A DNA stretch of 9,284 nt, taken from the NCBI GenBank assembly GCA_021784975.1, contig JAJYGU010000193.1:1-9284 (forward strand). The letters are read 5' to 3'. The notes beneath the pieces are model-generated. The model did not search any database. It saw only the letters and a list, made by a program, of their open reading frames with translations, and was not told where the DNA came from. The DNA is from Planctomycetota bacterium. GTDB taxonomy: Bacteria; Planctomycetota; Planctomycetia; Pirellulales; Thermoguttaceae. Positions 1-5,641 of the stretch are shown piece by piece. Position numbers and translations under genes: made by a program. Within the stretch, counting starts at the first letter, position 1; each line of letters starts with the position of its first letter.

Positions 1-513
1 AGCCCGCGCCTTCTTGTACAATCCCTTGGGGTCTCGGGCTTCGCACACCTCAATCGGCGCATCGACGAAGATTTCGACAAAGTCGCCCTCGGGCAACAGG
101 GCCCGGACCCGATCGCGATCCACCCGATAGGGGCTGATGAAGGCGGTGATGGCTACGATCCCCGCGTCGCAGAACAGCTTGGCCACCGACCCAATCCGGC
201 GAATGTTTTCTTCGCGATCCTGGGCGGAGAAGCCGAGTCCAAAACGTTTGGAAAACGCCTCGCCGTGTTTCTCTTTCAACATGGCCGGGCTGGCGTTCAG
301 CCCGTGGCGGACGTTGTCGCCGTCGAGCACGAAGCTGTTGACCCCCAGCGAGTGGAGCTTGTGATCGACCAGGTTGGCGATCGTGCTCTTGCCGCACGCG
401 CTTAGGCCCGTAAACCAGAGCACCCCACCGGCGTGGCCGTTGCGCCGCTCCCGCTCGGTTCGCGAAACCGCATGTTGGTGCCAATGGACTTCGACGGATT
501 GACCCTCGGTCAT
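1..513 (-). CDS. cysC: Adenylylsulfate (APS) kinase, partial at window edge
   Basis: APS kinase phosphorylates adenosine 5'-phosphosulfate with ATP to give PAPS, in the cytoplasm, for sulfate assimilation or sulfation. 171 codons are present; the C-terminus lies beyond base 1. The Walker A loop is GLSACGKS (residues 36-43), where many family members have GLSGSGKS. DGDNVRHGLN (64-73), the FISPYR motif (125-130) and RDPKGLYKKAR (160-170) are diagnostic of CysC. The ATG at 513 is chosen because GAGGAG lies 7 nt upstream. Compared with E. coli CysC (recalled, not aligned by computer), about 17 extra residues lie between RHGL and LGFS (roughly residues 73-92). The gene is divergent from the URO-D-family gene to its right. 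There is no fused sulfate adenylyltransferase domain on the N-terminal side, so this is either stand-alone CysC or one with a C-terminal partner outside the window. The product call is firm. Confidence 0.95.
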   Translation of the reverse strand, partial: MTEGQSVEVHWHQHAVSRTERERRNGHAGGVLWFTGLSACGKSTIANLVDHKLHSLGVNSFVLDGDNVRHGLNASPAMLKEKHGEAFSKRFGLGFSAQDREENIRRIGSVAKLFCDAGIVAITAFISPYRVDRDRVRALLPEGDFVEIFVDAPIEVCEARDPKGLYKKARA

Positions 514-703
514 TGAAAGACTCCTCATGAACTCGGGCGCCACTTATGAGCCCGCCTCTTCCGGTTTTGGCATCGACGAAGCCGGAGCCCTCGAAAGATA
601 ATACAGTCTCTCGCTTTCACCTGCACGGCCAGTTTGCGGGCGATGCGGATGGCTGCCAGCGTTAATGCTTCGCATAAGATATCCTAATTAAAGGGAGCAG
701 ACA

Positions 704-772
704 ATGACGGTCTGGCACGCCCCCGGGGCCTCTTGCACGTGCCGGGTGGGATCGGCCATGATAAAGGCATGA
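704..772 (+). promoter_or_regulatory. Possible 22-codon leader ORF upstream of the URO-D gene
   Basis: An ATG at 704 has the best Shine-Dalgarno in this intergenic stretch (AGGGAG, 6 nt upstream) and opens a 22-residue frame starting MTVWHAPG and ending in TGA at 770-772. That TGA overlaps an ATG at 769 (ATGA) which is in frame with the downstream URO-D gene, so translation could be coupled. I do not recognise the peptide and see no attenuator-type codon run. The rest of 514-703 holds nothing else I can name; it contains an AT-rich patch (about 671-693) and, for cysC on the minus strand, a TATTAT-like -10 at 598-603 without a convincing -35. Confidence 0.3.
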
Positions 773-795
773 ACTCCACCCGTGGCCGAGAGAGC

Positions 796-1947
796 ATGAC
801 CCCCCGCCAGCGCATCCTGGCGGCCATCAACCACCAGACGCCGGATCGTGTGCCCATCGACTTGGGCGGCAACCAGACCGGCATCCACAAGCTGGCCTAT
901 CAGGCCTTGCTGAGACACCTTGGCATCAAGGATAAGCTGCGAATCATGGACGCCGTGCAGCAATTGGCCCAGCCCTGCGAGGCGGTGCTTCAGCGGTTTC
1001 ACGTCGATACCCGCTACATCGCCGCCGGGGCGGCGGCCGGTTTCAAGGGCGAGATCGTGGTTAATCGCCGCGGCGGCCGCAAGTGGCACAACCTGACCGA
1101 TGAGTTCGGCGTCACCTGGTCAATGCCCGACGACCAGCCGCTCTACATGGACATCTCGCACCATCCGCTGGCCAAGGCCACCCTGGCCGACCTTGCCAGC
1201 TATCCATTCCCCAAAGGCGACGATCCCGGCCGCTTTGCCGGGCTGCGCGATCGGGCCCAACAACTCCGCACGGAAACGCCGTACGCCGTGGTCAGCGGTA
1301 TCTCCGGGGTGGTCTACGAGACCTGCTGGTATCTGCGCGGGCTGGAGCAGTGGTTTATGGACCTGCTCACTCAGCCCGAGTTCTGCGAGGCCCTGCTGGA
1401 GCAGACCCTAAAGTTCTGGCTCGATTGGTTCCGCCTCTTCTGCGCGGAGGTGGGCGACCTAGTGGACGTGATCATGGTCGGCGACGACCTGACCGGGCAG
1501 ACCGGGCCGTTGTTTCGCCCCGATATCTATCGTGCCTTGGTCAAGCCGCGGCAAAAGCAACTGGTGCAATACATCCGCGCCCATTCGACGGCCAAGGTTT
1601 GGTATCACACCTGCGGCTCGTGCCTCGAGTACATCCCCGACCTGTTGGACAACGGCATCGACATCCTCAACCCGGTGCAGATCAGCGCCAAGGACATGGA
1701 TCCTTTGAAGCTGAAGGGCCAGTTTGGCCGCGAGTTGGCGTTTTGGGGCGGGGGCATCGACGCCCAGCACGTCCTGCCGACCGCCTCACCCGAAGAAATC
1801 CGCCGGCAGGTGGCCGAAAACCTGGCGGCCTGGAAGCCGGGCGGCGGCTATGTGTTCAACAACGTCCACAACATCCAGGCCGGGGTGCCGCCGGAAAACG
1901 TGGTGGCCCTGTTCGACGCCGCCTACGAGTTCGGCGGGAGCGACTGA
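796..1947 (+). CDS. URO-D family protein, methyltransferase-like (MtaA/CmuA type)
   Basis: A 383-residue protein of the uroporphyrinogen decarboxylase fold. It opens MTPRQRILAAINHQTPDRVP, the usual start of the uncharacterised methyltransferase-like branch, and lacks the RQAGR substrate motif of genuine HemE. YHTCGSC (His271, Cys273) resembles the HxC zinc-ligand motif of cobalamin-dependent methyltransferases such as MtaA. The later Cys ligand of MtaA is not evident; NNVHNIQAGVPPENV places His358 in the matching region. FWGGGID (about 315-321) and PPENV are family signatures. It probably acts in the cytoplasm on a methylated substrate or corrinoid protein, but no corrinoid protein or MtaB-like partner is adjacent, so the substrate is unknown. 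The start at 796 is chosen on family length, with a weak GAGAG ahead; an in-frame ATG at 769 overlapping the stop of a leader ORF is a real alternative. It stands alone: cysC diverges on its left and a transposase remnant follows. Confidence 0.85.
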   Translation: MTPRQRILAAINHQTPDRVPIDLGGNQTGIHKLAYQALLRHLGIKDKLRIMDAVQQLAQPCEAVLQRFHVDTRYIAAGAAAGFKGEIVVNRRGGRKWHNLTDEFGVTWSMPDDQPLYMDISHHPLAKATLADLASYPFPKGDDPGRFAGLRDRAQQLRTETPYAVVSGISGVVYETCWYLRGLEQWFMDLLTQPEFCEALLEQTLKFWLDWFRLFCAEVGDLVDVIMVGDDLTGQTGPLFRPDIYRALVKPRQKQLVQYIRAHSTAKVWYHTCGSCLEYIPDLLDNGIDILNPVQISAKDMDPLKLKGQFGRELAFWGGGIDAQHVLPTASPEEIRRQVAENLAAWKPGGGYVFNNVHNIQAGVPPENVVALFDAAYEFGGSD

Positions 1948-1993
1948 GATCAGTCTGGAGGCCACGCACATACTCGTGATGAAATGCCCGGGA

Positions 1994-2251
1994 GGGGGAC
2001 AAGTTTCGACAGGCTCCGAGGATGGCGAGGCTGGCACGGCTTGTGATTGCTGGTATGCCGCACCACATCACGCAACGTGGGAACCGGCGGCAGCAGACGT
2101 TTTTCAACGACGGCGACTACACCGCCTACATGGAATTGATGGCCGAATGGTGCCGCGAAGAGGGGGTGGAAATCTGGAGCTATTGTCTGATGCCCAATCA
2201 CATCCACCTGATCGCGGTGCCTAGATTGCCAAAACATATATTGTGTCCCCC
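1994..2251 (+). mobile_element. Internally deleted RAYT element with GGGGGACA inverted ends
   Basis: GGGGGACA at 1994-2001 is matched by its exact reverse complement TGTCCCCC at 2244-2251, bracketing the truncated transposase frame. The 3' part of the transposase is missing between about 2222 and 2235, so this looks like a deletion derivative that kept its head and tail. The end motif resembles the GGGGACAGTCCC core of the palindromes at 2784-2835 and 6539-6616. Element boundaries are inferred from the inverted ends and the edges of the coding remnant; no target-site duplication was identified. Confidence 0.5.
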
Positions 2252-2279
2252 GATTCCCCCGTCCCCCGGATGCGCATGA
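2022..2279 (+). pseudogene. Truncated REP-associated tyrosine transposase (RAYT, Y1_Tnp family)
   Basis: The frame begins MARLARLVIAGMPHHITQRG, the typical N-terminus of TnpA_REP/IS200-like HUH transposases, and continues to YCLMPNHIHLIAVP (54-67), which carries the metal-binding HUH pair His60 and His62. Family similarity then stops abruptly at about base 2222. The last 18 residues (RLPKHILCPPIPPSPGCA) are read from non-coding tail sequence. Intact RAYTs are roughly 150-230 residues and carry the catalytic Tyr in the missing C-terminal half, so this copy cannot act alone. GAGG lies immediately before the ATG. RAYTs process REP palindromes embedded around genomes (established for enterobacteria and pseudomonads), which matters here because palindromes with a similar G-rich core lie in rph and ahead of argB. 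Confidence 0.85.
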
Positions 2280-2373
2280 CTCAGCGGCCAGTTTCGAACA
2301 GAAGAATTGGCTCTTCTATCCATGTTTCATCAGTTTTCAATCGGTGGCTCTTACGGCTCTCCACTGCCGGCCC

Positions 2374-2402
2374 TCGGCTTTCGGCTTTTGGCCTTCGGCT
2401 TT
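2374..2402. repeat. Three TCGGCTTT units
   Basis: TCGGCTTT occurs at 2374-2381, 2381-2388 and 2395-2402 in the gap between the transposase remnant and rph. It is a low-complexity intergenic repeat without evident coding. The rest of 2280-2373 shows no gene or clear structure. Confidence 0.55.
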
Positions 2403-2406
2403 ACAG

Positions 2407-2481
2407 CTCCCCCTCACCCTGGCCCTCTCCCGAAGGGAGAGGGGACCTGCAATAACTGTCTGCCGGAGGGAGAGGGGACCT
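2407..2481. repeat. CCCTCTCCC/GGGAGAGGG palindrome and partial copy at the rph 3' end
   Basis: CCCTCTCCC (2423-2431) pairs with GGGAGAGGG (2435-2443) around a 3-nt loop, giving a 9-bp GC-rich hairpin. GGGAGAGGGGACCT occurs at 2435-2448 and again at 2468-2481, where its end overlaps the rph stop codon (2480-2482, minus). On the rph transcript the hairpin lies about 37 nt past the stop. It has no following U-run, so it is not a textbook intrinsic terminator, but it could stabilise the 3' end. It resembles a widespread intergenic CCCTCTCCC repeat type; that comparison is from memory. Confidence 0.75.
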
Positions 2482-3295
2482 ACAGCGGCCACGCTTTCTC
2501 CAGGGCCGATTGTTGGGCGGCGGTCAATTCGGTGATGCCTTGCCGCGCCAGTTGCAGCATGGCGGAGAGTTCCGTCTCGGTGAAGGTGGCCTCTTCGCCG
2601 GTGCCTTGCACCTCGACGAAACGCCCGCCGCCGGTCATCACCACGTTCATGTCGACCTCGGCCGCGGAGTCCTCTCGGTAATCGAGGTCGAGGATCGGCC
2701 GGCCCTCGACGATGCCCACGCTTACCGCCGCCACGCTGTCGGTTAAGGGAAGCTTGACCCGCTTGGAGGCCAAGGGAGACAAAGGGGACAGTCCCATTTT
2801 TGCGACGTCCTGTCGCGAAAATTGGGACAGTCCCCGTGAGCATTCAGGGGACAATCCCCGTGAACAAGCGTGCAAGGCATCGACCAATGCGATCCAAGCT
2901 CCGGTGATGCTGAGCGTGCGAGTGCCGCCGTCGGCCTCCAGCACGTCGCAATCGAGGGTGACGGTCCGCTCGCCGAGGGCGTCCAGGTCGACGACGGCGC
3001 GAAGGCTGCGGCCCACCAGGCGTTGGATCTCGGTGGTGCGGCCGTCGATCTTTCCGCCGCGGTCGCGGTCCTTCCGCGGGGCGGTGCTGCCCGGCAACAT
3101 GCCGTACTCGGCGGTGACCCAGCCGCGGCCTTGGCCGGCCATCCACGGCGGCACTTGTTCGGCTACACTGGCCGTGCAGAGGACGGTGGTGCGGCCGGCC
3201 TGGATCAATACGCTGCCCGGCACGGCACGCGTGAAGTGCCGCTTGATCTTCAGCGGACGGAGGTCATCGGGCTGGCGGTGGTCGCGACGGGACAT
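2480..3295 (-). CDS. rph: Ribonuclease PH with an in-frame repeat-derived insertion
   Basis: RNase PH is a phosphorolytic 3'-5' exoribonuclease that trims tRNA 3' ends; it forms a hexameric ring in the cytoplasm. From ATG 3295 the protein has 271 residues against 238 in E. coli. Family motifs are intact: GQGRGWVTAEYGMLPGST (54-71), GRTTEIQRLVGRSLRA (85-100), LDCDVLEADGGTRT (114-127, phosphate-binding Arg region), VAAVSVG and EDSAAEVDMNVVMT (208-221, catalytic Asp region). About 29 extra residues sit between DALHA and KLPLTDSVAA (roughly 144-179) and are encoded by the palindrome and short tandem repeat at 2784-2870. The frame is unbroken and the insertion avoids the active-site motifs, so the enzyme is probably functional. 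It is last in the argB-argD-argF-rph series, 82 nt after argF. No good Shine-Dalgarno precedes the ATG; the upstream bases are repeats, so the start rests on family alignment (MSRRDHRQPDDLRPLKI). Confidence 0.95.
   Translation of the reverse strand: MSRRDHRQPDDLRPLKIKRHFTRAVPGSVLIQAGRTTVLCTASVAEQVPPWMAGQGRGWVTAEYGMLPGSTAPRKDRDRGGKIDGRTTEIQRLVGRSLRAVVDLDALGERTVTLDCDVLEADGGTRTLSITGAWIALVDALHACSRGLSPECSRGLSQFSRQDVAKMGLSPLSPLASKRVKLPLTDSVAAVSVGIVEGRPILDLDYREDSAAEVDMNVVMTGGGRFVEVQGTGEEATFTETELSAMLQLARQGITELTAAQQSALEKAWPL
2784..2870. repeat. Palindromic element and 24-nt tandem repeat inside rph
   Basis: The arm GGGGACAGTCCCATTTTTGC (starting at 2784) pairs with the sequence ending at 2835. The arms are about 23 nt with an A/A and a T/T mismatch and one bulged base, around a 5-nt loop (2807-2811). 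Immediately right, GGGACA(G/A)TCCCCGTGA recurs at a 24-nt spacing (from 2824 and 2848), adding a second small palindrome GGGGA-CAA-TCCCC (2847-2859). On the minus strand these are translated as part of RNase PH, including the eight-residue repeat CSRGLSPE/CSRGLSQF and AKMGLSP. A related copy lies at 6539-6616. Confidence 0.9.
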
Positions 3296-3301
3296 GAGAG
3301 G

Positions 3302-3367
3302 GATCAGGGGTCGGAGGTCAGGGGTCAGGAAGGGGCGTGGACCGTGAGGCGACTCACGGCCCACGCC
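3302..3367. repeat. argF-rph intergenic hairpin and TCAGGGGTC repeats
   Basis: Arms 3334-3348 and 3353-3367 form a 15-bp stem with a single mismatch (a wobble pair in the plus-strand reading would be A/C; G-U in the minus transcript) around a 4-nt loop GCGA. Next to it, TCAGGGGTC occurs at 3304-3312 and 3318-3326. Together these fill almost the whole gap between the argF stop and the rph start. There is no U-run after the stem on the transcribed strand, so a terminator is not supported; a processing or stability element, or another dispersed repeat, fits better. Confidence 0.75.
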
Positions 3368-3377
3368 TCACGCTCTC

Positions 3378-4298
3378 TCACGCCTTGGCCGCCAGCAGCC
3401 ACGCCAAAATGCCCTTCTGGGCGTGCAGGCGGTTGGCGGCCTGTTGCACGACCACGCTTTGCGGGCCGTCGAGCACTTCGTCGGTGACCTCTTCGCCGCG
3501 GCGGGCCGGCAGACAGTGCATCAGGAAGGCGCCCTTTTGGGCGTGCGACATCAGTTCGGCATTGACTTGATACGGCACGAACTCCACCCGCCGGGCCTCG
3601 CGCTCGCTTTCCTGGCCCATGCTCGCCCACACGTCGGTATAAATCGCCACCGCATCACGGACCGCTTCGACCGGATCGGTGGTGATCGTCAGATCCAGAC
3701 CCGGAGCGTTGCGGCGGATCCAGGTCAGCGATTTTTCGTCGAACTGGTAGGGTTTGGGCGTGGCCATGATCATGCTCATGCCCACCTTGCCGCAGCCGAC
3801 CGCCAGGCTGCGGGCGACGTTGTTGGCGTCGCCCACCCAGGCCAGCGTCCGCCCGCGCAGGTTGCCGATCAGCTCGCGAATGGTGTACAGATCGGCCAAT
3901 GCCTGGCAGGGGTGGCCGAAATCGGTCAGGCCGTTGATGACGGAGCAGGTGCAATGCCTGGCCAGGTCAGCCACAGTCTGATGGCGGTTGGCGCGGACCA
4001 CTACTACGTCGACATACTCGCCCAGCATGCGTGCGAAGTCGGCGATGCTTTCCCGGCTGCCGAAGCCCACTTCGCGGCCCAAGAACAAGGAGCTGCCGCC
4101 GAGATGGGTTATGCCCGCCTCGAAACTGACCCGCGTCCGCAACGAGGGCTTCTCGAACAGCAGGGCCATCACTCGGCCGGGCAGGAGCGGCTCGCGGAGT
4201 CCCTTTTCGAACTTGGCCTTCAGGTCCTCGGCGATCGAGAAGATGCGTTCGATTTCGGCCGCGGTCAGATCGGCCAGCGTCAGCAAATGTCGTATCAC
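3378..4298 (-). CDS. argF: Ornithine carbamoyltransferase
   Basis: It transfers the carbamoyl group of carbamoyl phosphate to ornithine, giving citrulline, in arginine biosynthesis. The 306-residue length is normal for the family. Carbamoyl-phosphate-binding FEKPSLRTRVSFE contains SLRT (52-55); HPCQALADLYT follows (129-139). The ornithine-binding DVWASMG is at 222-228, and MHCLPARRGEEV (260-271) holds the Cys/Leu/Pro loop of the active site. The GTG at 4298 gives VIRHLLTLADL, the usual N-terminus, with GGGG about 7 nt upstream; a GTG at 4337 would add 13 residues of unlikely character. The anabolic role is inferred from the adjacent argB and argD; no arcA or arcC is visible. It is third in the arg series, 136 nt after argD. 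In that gap I see a small hairpin (4387-4403) and a CAGTCCCCGT (4413-4422) shared with the rph element. Confidence 0.96.
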   Translation of the reverse strand: MIRHLLTLADLTAAEIERIFSIAEDLKAKFEKGLREPLLPGRVMALLFEKPSLRTRVSFEAGITHLGGSSLFLGREVGFGSRESIADFARMLGEYVDVVVVRANRHQTVADLARHCTCSVINGLTDFGHPCQALADLYTIRELIGNLRGRTLAWVGDANNVARSLAVGCGKVGMSMIMATPKPYQFDEKSLTWIRRNAPGLDLTITTDPVEAVRDAVAIYTDVWASMGQESEREARRVEFVPYQVNAELMSHAQKGAFLMHCLPARRGEEVTDEVLDGPQSVVVQQAANRLHAQKGILAWLLAAKA

Positions 4299-4434
4299 GT
4301 TGCACCCCAATCCCTCGACCCGTAAGGCGGCAGGCACATTTTTCGGCCTTCAGGTCTCTGCGCTAGGGAACACGCAAACGGCCGCGACCAACCTTCGGTC
4401 GGTGCCCGGAGCCAGTCCCCGTCTTGTTGCCTTC

Positions 4435-5637
4435 TCATTGCCCCGACGCCTGTTTTCCGGCCTGCTCTTGGAGCACCTCGGCCAGGATATCGCAGCCTTG
4501 ATGGGCCTGTTGCTCGGTGAGCGTCATGGCCGGCAGCAGGCGGATGACCGTGCCGTGCGTGCAGTTGACCAGCAGCTTGCGCTGCATGCAGGCCTTGACG
4601 GTGGCTGCTCCCTCGATGGCCAATTCCAGTCCGACCATTACCCCCCGCACGCGGACCTCGCGGACCAGCCCGCACTGCTGCTGAAGCTCCGTGAACCGCT
4701 GCCGGAAGACCTCTCCCAGCCGCTTAGCGTGTTCGAGCAACTTTTCACGTTCGATGGTCTCCAGAAACGCCAGCCCGGCGGCGGCGGCCACCGCATTGCC
4801 GCCGAAGGTGCAGGCGTGCATGCCCGGCCGCAGGCTCTTGGCGATCTCCGCGGTGGTGAGCATGGCCCCGCCGGCCAGGCCGCCGCAAATTGCCTTGGAA
4901 AGGGTCATCACGTCCGGGGTGACGCCGAATCCCTGGTAGGCGAACCAATCGCCCGTCCGTCCGCAACCGGTCTGCACCTCGTCGAAGATCAGCAGCAGCC
5001 CGTGATCGTCGGCCAATTTCCGCAAGCCGGCCAGGAAGCCGTCGGGCGGGATGCGGATGCCGCCCTCGCCCTGGATCGGCTCAATCATGATGGCAGCCGT
5101 GCTGTCGTCGATCAACTGCGCGACCGACTCGAGGTCGCCGAAGCGGGCGTAGACGAAGCCGGCCATCAAGGGGCCGAGCCCCTCGTGGTACTTGGGCTGG
5201 GCGGTGGCCGAGACCGCGCCCATGGTGCGGCCGTGAAAGCCGCCCTCGAAGGTGATGATCTTGTAGCGCGGCATGGCCGCGTGCAGCCGGGCCAGCTTGA
5301 TGGCCGCCTCGTTGGCCTCGGCGCCGGAGTTGCAGAAAAATGCCTGCCCGCCGAAGCTCCGCTCGGAAAGGGCCTGGGCCCACAATCCTTGGCCCTCGGT
5401 GTACCAGGTGTTGGGTACGTGGATCAGGCGGCCCAACTGGGCCCGCACCGCCTCCACCACCGGCGGCGGACAGTGCCCCAGCAAGTTGCAGCCCCAGCCG
5501 CAGAACAGGTCGAGGTAGCGGTTTCCGTCCGCGTCCCAGACATGCGATCCCTCGCCGCGGGCCAGCACCACCGGGAACCGCCCGTAATTGGGAATGACGT
5601 AACGTTGAAAGAGGTTGAGCGTCTCCTCGGTGGTCAT
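4435..5637 (-). CDS. argD: Acetylornithine aminotransferase (class III PLP aminotransferase)
   Basis: ArgD moves the amino group from glutamate to N-acetylglutamate semialdehyde, producing N-acetylornithine. The 400-residue protein has class III aminotransferase features in order: NSGAEANEAAIK (103-114), phosphate-binding and ring-stacking TFEGGFHGRTMG (129-140), EPIQGEGG (186-193), IFDEVQTGCGRTG with Asp219 contacting the PLP ring nitrogen, and TLSKAICGG with the Schiff-base Lys248. The ATG at 5637 has AAGGAA 7 nt upstream, inside the end of argB, and only 4 nt separate it from the argB stop, so the two are almost certainly co-transcribed. Closely related enzymes (succinylornithine, GABA or lysine aminotransferases) share the fold; position between argB and argF is what makes argD the best reading. 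Confidence 0.94.
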   Translation of the reverse strand: MTTEETLNLFQRYVIPNYGRFPVVLARGEGSHVWDADGNRYLDLFCGWGCNLLGHCPPPVVEAVRAQLGRLIHVPNTWYTEGQGLWAQALSERSFGGQAFFCNSGAEANEAAIKLARLHAAMPRYKIITFEGGFHGRTMGAVSATAQPKYHEGLGPLMAGFVYARFGDLESVAQLIDDSTAAIMIEPIQGEGGIRIPPDGFLAGLRKLADDHGLLLIFDEVQTGCGRTGDWFAYQGFGVTPDVMTLSKAICGGLAGGAMLTTAEIAKSLRPGMHACTFGGNAVAAAAGLAFLETIEREKLLEHAKRLGEVFRQRFTELQQQCGLVREVRVRGVMVGLELAIEGAATVKACMQRKLLVNCTHGTVIRLLPAMTLTEQQAHQGCDILAEVLQEQAGKQASGQ

Positions 5638-5641
5638 GCGG

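Noticed and set aside
2784..2870. CRISPR-like repeats in rph
   Set aside because: Units are contiguous and palindromic without unique spacers, and they lie inside a conserved gene.
2844..3146. 100-codon minus-strand frame ending within the rph element, as if rph were frameshifted there
   Set aside because: It is out of frame with RNase PH motifs on both sides; the rph frame runs through the element without a break.
4387..4403. Small hairpin in the argD-argF gap as a terminator
   Set aside because: Only a 7-bp stem with a G-U pair and no U-run.
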